Source: Salinisphaera sp002433465 (GTDB taxonomy: Bacteria > Pseudomonadota > Gammaproteobacteria > Nevskiales > Salinisphaeraceae). From it: a stretch of 64,000 nt of DNA. This document shows, in pieces, positions 35,039-44,081 of the stretch (the first letter of the stretch is position 1; each line of letters begins with the position of its first letter). Under the pieces are notes generated by a model. It was not told the origin of the DNA and did not search any database. It was given only the letters and a program-made list of their open reading frames with translations. The stretch is from positions 1 to 64,000 of the forward strand of contig NZ_APNL01000003.1 in NCBI RefSeq assembly GCF_040361435.1. Direction: 5' to 3'. Position numbers and translations under genes: made by a program.

Positions 35039-35073
35039 AAACCGGCCGGCGCCGAGATGCCGGCCGGTTTTTT
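35039..35073 (+). terminator. Terminator-like hairpin between TAXI and TRAP permease genes
   Basis: A 12-bp perfect stem (AAACCGGCCGGC / GCCGGCCGGTTT, loop 8) followed by T residues. Placed between two genes of one operon, it would lower permease expression relative to the binding protein by partial termination, a common pattern for transporter operons. Confidence 0.75.
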
Positions 35074-35106
35074 GTTTCACGTTCACCGACACTCGAAGAG
35101 GTCGTC

Positions 35107-37110
35107 ATGGCCACAAACACGCCTTCGGCCACCGAGAACAGCCTGGAAACGGAACAGGAAGCCAGCCGCCTGGGCGGTGCCTCCTACTGGACCGTCATGG
35201 CGCTGGGCACCCTCGGTCTGCTACTGACCATCAACCAGACCTTTACCCTCGGTCTGTTCGGCTTTCAGCCACTGGGCAATTCGTTTCTTTATTACCTGAT
35301 CGGCCTGTTCCTGGCGGCGACCTTTCTCTATTTCCCGGCCTGGTCCGGGGCCAAGGAGCATGTCCCGTTCTACGACTGGATACTGGCTGCCGTCGCTCTT
35401 GTGCCGGCGGTCTATCTCGGCTACCACGGGCTCGAGATCATCCAGCAGGGCTGGGATTTCAGCGCGCCTGTCGAGGCCACGGTCGCGTCCGGCGTCATGC
35501 TCGCCCTCATTCTGGAGGGCACACGTCGTTGCGGCGGGCTGATTCTGGTTCTGGTCGCACTGTTGTTCGGCTGCTACCCGTTGTTCGCCGATCATATGCC
35601 GGGCTTTCTCTGGGGCACCCAGTACGGCTTCGGCGAAACGCTGCGCGCTCACGTCTTGGGCGTTGAGTCGGTCATCGGCATACCGATGCAGGTGGTCGCC
35701 AATCTGATCATCGGCTTCGTGGTCTTCGGCGCGGCACTGACCGTGACCGGCGGCGGCGATTTCTTCATGAATTTCGCCATGGCCCTGATGGGCCGCAGCC
35801 GCGGCGGCCCGGCCAAGGTCGCGGTGCTGTCGAGCGGCATCATGGGTAGCCTGTCGGGCAGCGTGATCTCGAATATCCTGACCACCGGCCCGATCACCAT
35901 CCCGACCATGAAGAAGTCGGGCTACCCGGCCCACTACGCCGGCGCCATCGAAGCCTGTGCCTCGACCGGCGGCACGCTCATGCCGCCGGTGATGGGCGCA
36001 GTGGCCTTCATCATGGCCTCGTTTTTGAACGTGCCCTATGCCGAGGTCATGGTCGCTGCCTTCCTGCCGGCGCTGCTGTTCTATCTGGCGCTGCTGTTTC
36101 AGGTGGACGCCTATGCGGCCCGGCGTGGCCTGATCGGCATGCCTGAATCCGAAATCCCGCGCGTGGCCGATACCCTCAAGCAGGGCTGGCCGTATCTTTT
36201 CAGCCTCGGCATGCTCATCTACATGCTGCTGGTCATGCGCCTGGACGCCTATGCGCCCTATTATGCGACGCTGATCCTGCTGGCCATCGCCCTGTTCAAG
36301 CCCAGCTACCGGCTCAACTGGTCGCGCCTGCAGTATCTGATACTCACGCTCACCAGCAGCGTGGCCAGCCTGGTCGCCATTCTTGCCGGCATCGGACTGG
36401 TCGTGGGCGGCCTGTCGTATACCGGCGTGGCCGGCGCCTTCTCGCGCGAACTGCTGCTCTATGCCGACGGCAGTATCCCGCTGATGCTCGGCGCGGGGGC
36501 AATCACCAGCTTCGTGCTCGGCATGGGCATGACCGTGAGCGCCTGCTATATCTTCCTGTCGATCCTGCTCGCGCCCGCGCTCGTGGATGCCGGGCTGAAC
36601 CCGTTGGCCAGCCATCTGTTCATCCTCTACTGGGGCATGCTGTCCTACATCACGCCGCCGGTGGCGCTGGCCGCGATCACCGCCTCCGGCGTGGCCGGCT
36701 CGAACGCCGGGCGTACCGGCGTCTATGCCATGCGCCTCGGCAGCATTCTGTTCGTGCTGCCGTTCCTGTTCGTGACCAACCCGGCGCTGATCCTGCAGGG
36801 CGATCTGGCCCACATTCTGCTGTCGACGGTAACCGCGGTCGCCGCGATCTGGCTGGTGGCCGCCGCGCTCGAGGGCTATCTCTACCGCGTGGGCGCTATC
36901 AACCTGGTCATGCGCCTGATCGTGCTGGTGGCCGGGGCCGCCCTGATCTATCCGGAACGGCTGTCGGACGCGATCGGCGTCGCGATCGTGGTCGCCATCT
37001 ATATCGCGGACGCGCTGCTCGGCGGGCGGCTGGGTTCGAAGGACGCCCAGCGCCTGGCCCGTGCCAAGCAGGCAGAACAGGCCGAGCAGCAGGCCCGAGC
37101 TTCTTCTTAA
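35107..37110 (+). CDS. TRAP transporter permease, fused 4TM/12TM subunits
   Basis: A 667-residue protein. The N-terminal part holds the small DctQ-like unit (about residues 1-170) and the rest the DctM-like large subunit. The latter shows GAALTVTGGGDFFMNFAMAL, SGIMGSLSGSVISNILTTGP, TMKKSGYPAHYAGAIEACAS and STGGTLMPPVMGAVAFIMA, the TRAP/TAXI conserved block. It works with the TAXI binding protein as a sodium- or proton-driven secondary transporter. The next gene, encoding a CoA-transferase subunit, starts 13 bp downstream. Confidence 0.95.
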   Translation: MATNTPSATENSLETEQEASRLGGASYWTVMALGTLGLLLTINQTFTLGLFGFQPLGNSFLYYLIGLFLAATFLYFPAWSGAKEHVPFYDWILAAVALVPAVYLGYHGLEIIQQGWDFSAPVEATVASGVMLALILEGTRRCGGLILVLVALLFGCYPLFADHMPGFLWGTQYGFGETLRAHVLGVESVIGIPMQVVANLIIGFVVFGAALTVTGGGDFFMNFAMALMGRSRGGPAKVAVLSSGIMGSLSGSVISNILTTGPITIPTMKKSGYPAHYAGAIEACASTGGTLMPPVMGAVAFIMASFLNVPYAEVMVAAFLPALLFYLALLFQVDAYAARRGLIGMPESEIPRVADTLKQGWPYLFSLGMLIYMLLVMRLDAYAPYYATLILLAIALFKPSYRLNWSRLQYLILTLTSSVASLVAILAGIGLVVGGLSYTGVAGAFSRELLLYADGSIPLMLGAGAITSFVLGMGMTVSACYIFLSILLAPALVDAGLNPLASHLFILYWGMLSYITPPVALAAITASGVAGSNAGRTGVYAMRLGSILFVLPFLFVTNPALILQGDLAHILLSTVTAVAAIWLVAAALEGYLYRVGAINLVMRLIVLVAGAALIYPERLSDAIGVAIVVAIYIADALLGGRLGSKDAQRLARAKQAEQAEQQARASS

Positions 37111-37123
37111 AAGGTAGAAAATC

Positions 37124-37795
37124 ATGATAGACAAGCGAGTCGCGTCCCTGCGCGAAGCGATCGCCGGCATCAAGAGCGGCGCGGCCGTGATGATCGGCGG
37201 CTTCGGCAGTTCCGGCATTCCCTTCGAACTGATCGAAGCGCTGCGCCAGCACGGCGCAGACGATCTCACGGTGATCTCCAATAACGCGGGTTCGCATGAA
37301 ATCGGTATCGCCACGCTGCTGCGCGATCGTCTGGTCCGCAAGGTGGTATGCACCTACCCTCGTTCCCAGGGGTCGGTGTGGTTCGAAAAGCTCTACGAAG
37401 AAGGCGCGATCGAACTCGAACTGATGCCCCAGGGCACGTTTGCCGAACGCATGCGCGCCGCCGGCGCCGGCCTGGGCGGTTTCTTCACCCCCACCGGCTA
37501 CGGCACCAAGCTTGCGGAAGGCAAGGAAACACGCGAGATCGACGGCGTGGGCTATGTGCTCGAGCCACCGCTCAAGGCCGACGTGGCGCTGATCAAGGCC
37601 CACAAGGGCGATAAATGGGGCAACCTCGCGTACAACACCGCGGGACGCAACTTCAATCCGGTCATGGCGATGGCCGCGGACATGACCATCGCCGAAGTCG
37701 AACATATCGTCGAACTCGGCGAACTGGATCCGGAGAGCGTGGCGACGCCCGGCATCTTCGTCGATCGCGTCGTCGCACAGGAGGGCATCGTATGA
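37124..37795 (+). CDS. 3-oxoacid CoA-transferase subunit A
   Basis: A 223-residue alpha subunit of a family I CoA-transferase: GIKSGAAVMIGGFGSSGIPF, then ADDLTVISNNAGSHEIGIAT and PQGTFAERMRAAGAGLGGFF, TPTGYGT. It transfers CoA between succinyl- or acetyl-CoA and an organic acid such as acetoacetate or 3-oxoadipate. It overlaps the B subunit by ATGA. Position after the TAXI-TRAP genes suggests it activates the imported acid; the exact substrate cannot be read from sequence alone. Confidence 0.93.
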   Translation: MIDKRVASLREAIAGIKSGAAVMIGGFGSSGIPFELIEALRQHGADDLTVISNNAGSHEIGIATLLRDRLVRKVVCTYPRSQGSVWFEKLYEEGAIELELMPQGTFAERMRAAGAGLGGFFTPTGYGTKLAEGKETREIDGVGYVLEPPLKADVALIKAHKGDKWGNLAYNTAGRNFNPVMAMAADMTIAEVEHIVELGELDPESVATPGIFVDRVVAQEGIV

Positions 37796-38433
37796 CACGT
37801 CTCGAACCCGCACAGATGGCCGAGCGCCTCGCCCAGGACATCCCCGACGGCAGCTATGTGAATCTCGGCATCGGCATGCCGGTCATGGTGGCCAACTATG
37901 TGCCCGACGGCCGCGAAGTGATCTATCACAGCGAGAACGGCATCCTCGGCGTCGGCCCCACGCCCGAACCCGGTACCGAAGATCCGGACCTGATCAACGC
38001 GGCCAAGCAGTACGTCACCCTGATCAAGGGCGGCTGCTATTTCGATACCGCCGACTCCTTCGCCATGATGCGCGGCGGCCATCTGGATATCGCCGTGCTC
38101 GGCGGCTTTCAGGTATCCGCGGACGGCAATCTGGCCAACTGGGCGACCGACAACGAAAAATATCCGCCCGCCGTGGGCGGCGCGATGGATCTGTCGGTGG
38201 GCGCAAAGACCGTCTATGTGCTCATGCGTCATACCACCAAGGCCGGCGAGCCCAAGATCCTCGATGCCTGCACCTACCCGCTGACAGGTACCGGTGTGGT
38301 GAGTCGAATCTATACCGACCTGGCCGTGCTCGAAATTACCGATAACGGTCCGCGCGTCGTGGAGCTGTTCGGCGACAACAGTTTCGAAGACGTTCAGGCG
38401 GTCACCGGGACGCGTCTACTACCGCCCGCGTGA
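37792..38433 (+). CDS. 3-oxoacid CoA-transferase subunit B
   Basis: A 213-residue beta subunit. It has YVNLGIGMPVMVANYVPDG and the catalytic glutamate in the YHSENGILGVGP motif, then FDTADSFAMMRGGHLDIAVL and GAMDLSVGAKTVYVLMRHT. It forms the active enzyme with subunit A. The ATG shares ATGA with subunit A, so translation is coupled; a longer frame upstream is not real. It is followed 55 bp later by a membrane protein gene in the same direction. Confidence 0.94.
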   Translation: MTRLEPAQMAERLAQDIPDGSYVNLGIGMPVMVANYVPDGREVIYHSENGILGVGPTPEPGTEDPDLINAAKQYVTLIKGGCYFDTADSFAMMRGGHLDIAVLGGFQVSADGNLANWATDNEKYPPAVGGAMDLSVGAKTVYVLMRHTTKAGEPKILDACTYPLTGTGVVSRIYTDLAVLEITDNGPRVVELFGDNSFEDVQAVTGTRLLPPA

Positions 38434-38488
38434 ACGCGGCCGACCGGCTTCGGCAGGCGCACACGGCGCGCTCGTTACGGCATCGAAC

Positions 38489-39808
38489 ATGACGCACTCC
38501 ACCGTCGATAACGCCCGCAGTGGCCTGGTCTACCTGACCCTGGTCGCGGGCGTGCTGGGCCTGCCATGGCTGGCGTGGGTCATCGGCGCACCGGCGCTGA
38601 TCGTCGCGATCGTACTGGCCTGGCCGGGGCTCAATCGCATACCGCGGGTGATCGTATCCGCGGTCTTGCTTGCGGTTGCCGTCGCACTGGCCGTCGATCC
38701 GGCACTGCTCAGCGATGGGTTGATGACGATCACGCGGCTGGCCGCGCTCGTCGTGGCGGTCATGCTGTTGTCGCATGCGCTGGGGCGTTCGCGTCATCTG
38801 TCGGTGATTTCGGAACATCTGTTCGCCGGCCGTGCCCTGACCCGCTACCTGAGCATCACCTTCGGCACGCTGTTTCTGGCCATGCCGCTGAACTTCGGTT
38901 CGGTGAGCGTGGTATCGACCCTGATCGGCCGCGAAATCGACGGCCACGGCGATTCCAGCGGTGCGCGCAATGCCGCGCGGGCCGTGCTCCGAGGCTTCGG
39001 CTCGGCCTCGGTCTGTTCGCCGCTGTCGATCGCCGTGGTGCTCACGCTCACGCTGGTGCCCGGCCTGCACGGCTGGCAGCTGTTGAGCCTGACCTTTCCG
39101 CTGGCCGCGGGCTATCTGCTTACGGGCACGCTCTTCCGCGAGCCGGAACACGCACCGCTTACAGATGAGGCGCGCAGCCGGCCACCGCAGGTATTGCCCT
39201 CGTGGCTGTTCTTCGGTGGCTGTATCGGGCTGATCTGTGTCTGCACCTTCGTATCGCGGGCCGCGTTCGGTCTGGCCTATGCACAGGCGGTCACCTGCAG
39301 CTGCCTGCTGGTCGTGGCGATCGGCTTGATCGCCAGCCCTGGCGAAAGACGTCTGCCGCGTATGGACGGCATCGCCAACGAACTGGCCATCATCTGCGGC
39401 TCGGCGTTTCTGGGTGCGACCCTGAGCGCCTTCGTTGCCGCCGGGCTGGATACCGACTTCGCGCTGCCGGCCTGGGCCTTTCCCGGGATCGCGTTCGGGC
39501 TGCCCTGGGTGCTGTTCGCCGGCGGGCTGATCGGCATGAATCCACTCATTCTGGTCACCCTCGCGGGAGGGCTGTCGAGCCGGCTGTGGCCGGAAGCGGC
39601 AGGCCTGGGCCTGGCTATCGCGATGGTATCGGGCTGGGGACTGACCATCGCCGGCACACCCTACTCGGCCAACGCGCTGCTCGTGCAGCGTCTGACCGGC
39701 TACGACAACTGGCGGGCCACCGTCGGCTGGAGCCTCAAGCTGTCGTTGCTCGCCCTGGCCGTGGCGTCGAGCTTGGCGGCGACCACCACGCTGGTGCTCA
39801 TGCGCTGA
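38489..39808 (+). CDS. Polytopic membrane protein of unknown function
   Basis: A 439-residue protein with about 11-12 hydrophobic helices. Conserved-looking pieces are AMPLNFGSVSVVSTLIGREI and GFGSASVCSPLSIAVVLTL in the first half, and IGMNPLILVTLAGGLSSRLW and SGWGLTIAGTPYSANALLVQ in the second, giving an inverted-repeat feel like ion-transporter-superfamily carriers. I do not recognise the exact family. It follows the CoA-transferase in the same direction, so it may be a second transporter or exporter of the same pathway; this is inference. Confidence 0.72.
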   Translation: MTHSTVDNARSGLVYLTLVAGVLGLPWLAWVIGAPALIVAIVLAWPGLNRIPRVIVSAVLLAVAVALAVDPALLSDGLMTITRLAALVVAVMLLSHALGRSRHLSVISEHLFAGRALTRYLSITFGTLFLAMPLNFGSVSVVSTLIGREIDGHGDSSGARNAARAVLRGFGSASVCSPLSIAVVLTLTLVPGLHGWQLLSLTFPLAAGYLLTGTLFREPEHAPLTDEARSRPPQVLPSWLFFGGCIGLICVCTFVSRAAFGLAYAQAVTCSCLLVVAIGLIASPGERRLPRMDGIANELAIICGSAFLGATLSAFVAAGLDTDFALPAWAFPGIAFGLPWVLFAGGLIGMNPLILVTLAGGLSSRLWPEAAGLGLAIAMVSGWGLTIAGTPYSANALLVQRLTGYDNWRATVGWSLKLSLLALAVASSLAATTTLVLMR

Positions 39809-39854
39809 CCCGGGGCAATGATAGCCTGTGGGCGTTATTCAGGCCGCCCCCGCC

Positions 39855-40823
39855 ATGACCGATACAAGTACCGCAGTCGACTATCGCCCGCTCTATCCGC
39901 ATATCGAGCCCTACGATAGCGGCCAGCTCGCCGTGGATTCACGGCACACCCTTTATTACGAGCAGTGCGGCAACCCCGACGGCAAGCCGGTGGTGTTCCT
40001 GCACGGGGGGCCGGGCGGCGGGGCCGGGCCGAGCAGCCGCCGATTCTTCGACCCCGCCCACTATCGCATCGTGCTGTTCGATCAACGCGGCTGCGGCCGC
40101 TCGACTCCGCATGCCGACCTGGTCGACAACACCACCTGGCATCTGGTCGCCGATATCGAACGCCTGCGCGAACATCTGCATATCGAGCGTTGGCAGGTCT
40201 TCGGCGGCTCCTGGGGCTCGACTCTCGCGCTCACCTATGCCCAGGCCCACCCGGAACGGGTCAGCGAACTCGTGCTGCGCGGTATCTTCATGCTGCGCCG
40301 GGCGGAGATGCTCTGGTTCTATCAGCGGGGCGCGAACGCACTGTTTCCGGATGCCTTCGAGCCCTACCGAGACCATATTCCGGCCGGCGAGCAAGGCGAT
40401 CTGATCAGTGCCTACTACCGCCGCCTGACCAGCGATGACGAGCAAACCCGGCTGGAGGCCGCACGGCGCTGGTCCGTCTGGGAAGGCGCGGCAAGCTATC
40501 TCAAACCCAGCATCGAGGCCCAGAACACGAACGCGGCAAGCCGCTTTGCCCTGGCCTTTGCGCGTATCGAATGTCACTACTTCGTACACGGGGGCTTTTT
40601 CGAGCGCGACGACCAGCTACTCGAAAACATCGATCGGATTCGCGATATCCCCTGCGTGATCGTGCACGGCCGCTATGACGTGGTCTGTCCGCTGGCCAAT
40701 GCCTGGGATCTACACCGGGCCTGGCCCGAGGCCGATCTGCGCATCACCCCCGACGCCGGCCACTCCGCCTTTGAACCCGGCAACCGGCATGCCCTGCTCG
40801 AAGCCACCGACGGCTTTCGCTAG
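39855..40823 (+). CDS. pip: Proline iminopeptidase
   Basis: A 322-residue alpha/beta hydrolase of the S33 family. The oxyanion motif HGGPGGGAGPSSRRFFDP is followed by FDQRGCGRSTPHADLVDNTT, the nucleophile in FGGSWGSTLALTYAQAHPE, the acid in VHGRYDVVCP and the His in DAGHSAFEPGN. It releases N-terminal proline from peptides in the cytosol. The ATG at 39855 is chosen because MTDTSTAVDYRPLYPHIEPY matches the family start. No clear ribosome site is visible. Confidence 0.94.
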   Translation: MTDTSTAVDYRPLYPHIEPYDSGQLAVDSRHTLYYEQCGNPDGKPVVFLHGGPGGGAGPSSRRFFDPAHYRIVLFDQRGCGRSTPHADLVDNTTWHLVADIERLREHLHIERWQVFGGSWGSTLALTYAQAHPERVSELVLRGIFMLRRAEMLWFYQRGANALFPDAFEPYRDHIPAGEQGDLISAYYRRLTSDDEQTRLEAARRWSVWEGAASYLKPSIEAQNTNAASRFALAFARIECHYFVHGGFFERDDQLLENIDRIRDIPCVIVHGRYDVVCPLANAWDLHRAWPEADLRITPDAGHSAFEPGNRHALLEATDGFR

Positions 40824-41114
40824 GGCCTGTCGTCACGGGATATACCATCGCATTGCCCGTGCCGGGCGTGTCAGGCAAGGCGCGGGCCGCCGAGCGTGGC
40901 GGGCCCACGGTCAAGGTCCGCAACGCAGCATGGCGCGTCCGGAACGCCCCCCAACGAATAACGATCGGTCGGCGGCCAAGCCGCGGCAATCCGTCGTTGT
41001 GGTTCATGGGTTGGCTCGCTAACGAGGCATAACCACGCGGCACTCGCGATGCCTTGTCTTGCCGCGGCCTGGTCGCCGATGCGGTGGCCTATCTCGCGCC
41101 GACAGGCCCTTGCC

Positions 41115-42083
41115 CTACCCCGACGCGGACTGAAAACCGGGCGCACCCGGCGCTTCACAGGCGCGATCGCGACCCGCTCGCTTTGCCGCATACAACGCCT
41201 CGTCGGCTTGCGCGACAATCGCTTCTGCATTCGGCACATCGCGGGGCATGACCACGCTGAAGCCCACGCTGATGGTCAGCGTGCCGAGCTTGGTATTCGG
41301 ATTATCCAGATCGAGCTCGCGTACCCGCTGGCACAGACGTTCGGCAAAGTGCTGGGCCGGCTCGCGCTCCATGCCACAGGCCACGACCACGAACTCCTCG
41401 CCACCGTAACGGGCGAGAAAATCCGAGCCGCGCTGGAAACTTTCCGCCAGCGTCTGGGCCACCTGGATCAGCGCGTCGTCGCCGGCCTGGTGGCCAAAGC
41501 GATCGTTGAAGGCTTTGAAGTGGTCGATATCGATAAAGAAGACCGCCAGCGATTCGCCCGTCCGGGCGGAGATCTTCCAGAGCGACTGCATACGGTCGTC
41601 GAAATGGCGACGGTTATAAACGCCCGTCAGCGCATCGAGCGTGACCAGTTCCTCCAGCGCTTTCTTGGCCGATTCCAGATCGCGATTACGGGCCCGCAAT
41701 TGCTCGTCGAGCAGCATGCGCTGGGTGACGTCCTTCTGAAAACCGATGAAGTGCGTGACGGTGCCGTGCTCGTTGTGTATGGGCGATACGCTCAGCTCGT
41801 TCCAGAACGGCGTATCGTCCTTGCGGTAATTCATGATGACGTGCGAAAACCCCTGGCCCTGGTCCAGGGCATCACGCATTTGCGCACCCAGCGCGTCCTC
41901 GGTACGTCCGCGCTGCAGAAACCGGCAGTTGCGGCCGACCACTTCATCATGGCTGTACCCGGTCATGCGCTCGAACGCCGGATTGACAAAGATCAGGGGC
42001 AGATCTTCGGCCTGGGCATCGGCGATGGTGATGCCGTCGCGCGAATCCAGCACGGCATGCTGTAGAAGCTCAAGGTCGATCAT
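41115..42083 (-). CDS. LOV-domain diguanylate cyclase (blue-light sensor)
   Basis: A 322-residue protein. Residues 1-125 are a PAS domain of LOV type: GRNCRFLQRGRTED holds the photoactive Cys53, followed by NYRKDDTPFWNELSVSPI and FIGFQKDVTQR with the flavin-contacting Gln. A short helix links to a GGDEF domain with LDALTGVYNRRHFDDRM, the metal-site IDIDHFKAFND and GGEEF at about 227-231. An RGSD inhibitory site stands 5 residues before it. It probably makes cyclic di-GMP in a light-dependent way. The ATG at 42083 has GGAAAG upstream; a GTG at 42101 is possible. Confidence 0.92.
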   Translation of the reverse strand: MIDLELLQHAVLDSRDGITIADAQAEDLPLIFVNPAFERMTGYSHDEVVGRNCRFLQRGRTEDALGAQMRDALDQGQGFSHVIMNYRKDDTPFWNELSVSPIHNEHGTVTHFIGFQKDVTQRMLLDEQLRARNRDLESAKKALEELVTLDALTGVYNRRHFDDRMQSLWKISARTGESLAVFFIDIDHFKAFNDRFGHQAGDDALIQVAQTLAESFQRGSDFLARYGGEEFVVVACGMEREPAQHFAERLCQRVRELDLDNPNTKLGTLTISVGFSVVMPRDVPNAEAIVAQADEALYAAKRAGRDRACEAPGAPGFQSASG

Positions 42084-42455
42084 CAGCCGTTTTCTTTCCA
42101 CGGGGCAATAGAATAGGAGAGCAATATTTACGCCACAATTGAATAACGGAAACTACGGATGCGCGCTACGAGCGTGCCCCGGCCTTGCGGCATGAGCAGG
42201 CAGTCGCACGACGGATACTGCGGCACCAATGGGCTAAGTGTCCCAAAATTATCATGGAATGCGTAGCCTGCGTATCCGCGGCCTGCCCACACAACGGCCC
42301 TTGCGACCGCGCAATACCGCACGCCCACTCAAGGCCGGCCACTGCTATCGATGCCTCTGATCGGTGCGGCGATGCGCTAGAATCGGCAATTCTGACAACG
42401 CCGCCGGTCAGTTCTGCGCTACGAACATAGTCCGGCCCGAATCGAGTCGACAACA
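42084..42455. other. Divergent intergenic region between LOV-GGDEF and esterase genes
   Basis: About 370 bp with no coding sequence. It must hold both divergent promoters. An AT-rich patch (AATATTTACGCC near 42123) fits the minus-strand promoter. No strong hairpin or known RNA is seen. Confidence 0.45.
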
Positions 42456-43520
42456 ATGACGATGGACAAGCAAAAGCAGACCACGCGCGTGGCCGCGCGT
42501 ATCGAAAGCGCGCTGGCGCGAGGCATTCTTAATCTGCCGGCCGGCCTGTTGCGCACGCTGGCCGGCCGGCCGGTGGTCCGCGACAGCCAGACCCTGGATG
42601 TACAGACGCAAATGCTGCTGCGCTTGCAAACGGTTCGAGGCAATGCGGCGCTGGGCGGACGCTCGGTCGCGCGCGAACGTGCGCTTATGGATGCACAGGC
42701 CCAGCTGCTCGAACCCAGGGCCTCTCGGCGGGTCTCGACCCGCGACATTCAGGTCGCGGGCGGCGATGGGCCTTGTCCGGCCCGGGTGTATCGTCCCGAG
42801 GGCGTCAAATCTGACGGCGGCGCCCTGGTCTTCTACCACGGCGGCGGCTTCGTGATCGGCTCTTTGGATACGCACGATGGCGTATGCCGAGCCATCGCGG
42901 ACCGCGCCCAGTGCGTTGTCATCGCCATCGACTACCGACTCGCGCCCGAGCACCCCGCCCCGGCCGGCGTGGAAGACGGGGTGGCTGCGTTCCGCGATAT
43001 CGTCGGTCGGGCCGCCGAATTCGAAATCGATCCTGATCGAGTGGCCGTGAGTGGCGATAGCGCCGGCGGCAATCTGTCGGCGGTCGTTTGCCAGACGACG
43101 CGCAACGATGCCCATTCGCCCTGTTTCCAGCTGCTGTTCTACCCGGCGGTCGATTTCGTCGACGAACGCGAGTCCGTGCGGACCTTCGCCAAAGGGTTCC
43201 TGCTCGAAAAGACGTCGATGGACTGGTTCCGTGGACACTATCTGTCGGGCGGCCTGGAGCCGGGTGATACGCGCGTTTCACCGATGCACGGGGATCTTCA
43301 GGGCCTGCCCCCCGCACTGGTGATTACCGGCGGGTTCGATCCGCTGCGCGATGAGGGCGAAGCCTATGCCGAAGCGCTGAAAGCCGCGGGCGGCCAGGCG
43401 AACGTCGTACGTTATCCATCCATGATCCACGGCTTTCTGAACTTTGCCGGCGCAGTGGCAGGCGCCGACGCGGCGTTGACGGACGGCGCGCATGCACTGC
43501 GCGACGCGCTGGGCAGCTAA
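42456..43520 (+). CDS. Alpha/beta hydrolase, hormone-sensitive-lipase family esterase
   Basis: A 354-residue esterase of the HSL (bacterial family IV) type. The oxyanion motif is ALVFYHGGGFVIGSLDTHDG, the nucleophile AVSGDSAGGNLSAVVCQ, the acid TGGFDPLRDEGEAYAE and the His YPSMIHGFLNF, so the whole triad is visible. An N-terminal cap of about 100 residues covers the active site. It hydrolyses short or medium acyl esters in characterised relatives; the native substrate is unknown. Confidence 0.92.
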   Translation: MTMDKQKQTTRVAARIESALARGILNLPAGLLRTLAGRPVVRDSQTLDVQTQMLLRLQTVRGNAALGGRSVARERALMDAQAQLLEPRASRRVSTRDIQVAGGDGPCPARVYRPEGVKSDGGALVFYHGGGFVIGSLDTHDGVCRAIADRAQCVVIAIDYRLAPEHPAPAGVEDGVAAFRDIVGRAAEFEIDPDRVAVSGDSAGGNLSAVVCQTTRNDAHSPCFQLLFYPAVDFVDERESVRTFAKGFLLEKTSMDWFRGHYLSGGLEPGDTRVSPMHGDLQGLPPALVITGGFDPLRDEGEAYAEALKAAGGQANVVRYPSMIHGFLNFAGAVAGADAALTDGAHALRDALGS

Positions 43521-43748
43521 GAGGCACGAACGGACACGAAAGCCGCACAGGTTTCACCTCGCAGGGTATTCGCGTACGCGACCCGATCAATCGCCGGTAC
43601 GACGCGCGGAGACGCCCGTGGTGCCGGCACCCCGGCGTAGCGGTATACGAAACCACCATCCCTTCGTGGTCCACAAGCCATCACAGACACGAGCCGGGCG
43701 ATAGGCGCCCGGGCCGATGCGATGGATACGACGCTTAGCGCTAATTAA

Positions 43749-44030
43749 GGAAGCTCTGCACAACCTCTCGCGGGTCGCGTTCGAGTCCTCACAGACGGTG
43801 CGGCAAGGCGTCCGAGCGCAGCGCCTGCCTCATTGGCAGGTCAAGCTCGGCAACGCAGTCGCGGCGTCTGTGAGGCCGAACCCCTTGCGGGCCGGGGCTT
43901 TGCGCGAGCTTGATCGGCGTCAGTGTTCGCTACCGTGCAGCAAGCACGCTACGCTCTCACTTCCTTGTCAATCGCGCGCAAAGCACCCGGCGCGACCGCG
44001 ACAGGTTGTGCAGAGCTTCCTTAAATCGTC
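43749..44030. mobile_element. MITE-like element, copy 1 (282 bp, TTAA flanks)
   Basis: The ends GGAAGCTCTGCACAACCT and AGGTTGTGCAGAGCTTCC are perfect terminal inverted repeats (about 18 bp, near 25 with one mismatch). TTAA flanks both sides (43745-43748, 44031-44034), a 4-bp target duplication of the YTAR type made by IS5-group elements. There is no transposase inside. It is about 90% alike by eye to copy 2. It lies between the esterase and EF-hand genes and interrupts nothing. Confidence 0.82.
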
Positions 44031-44081
44031 GCGCCGCGCTCTATTTTTTCGCAAGCCAAGGCGCAGTCGTGCTAACAGGCG

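Noticed and set aside
40824..41114. Possible insertion-element end after pip (AGGGCCTGTCGT)
   Set aside because: No matching inverted end or target duplication could be found nearby.
42230..42260. IS-like end GCTAAGTGTCCC upstream of the esterase gene
   Set aside because: A single occurrence with no partner end or transposase remnant.
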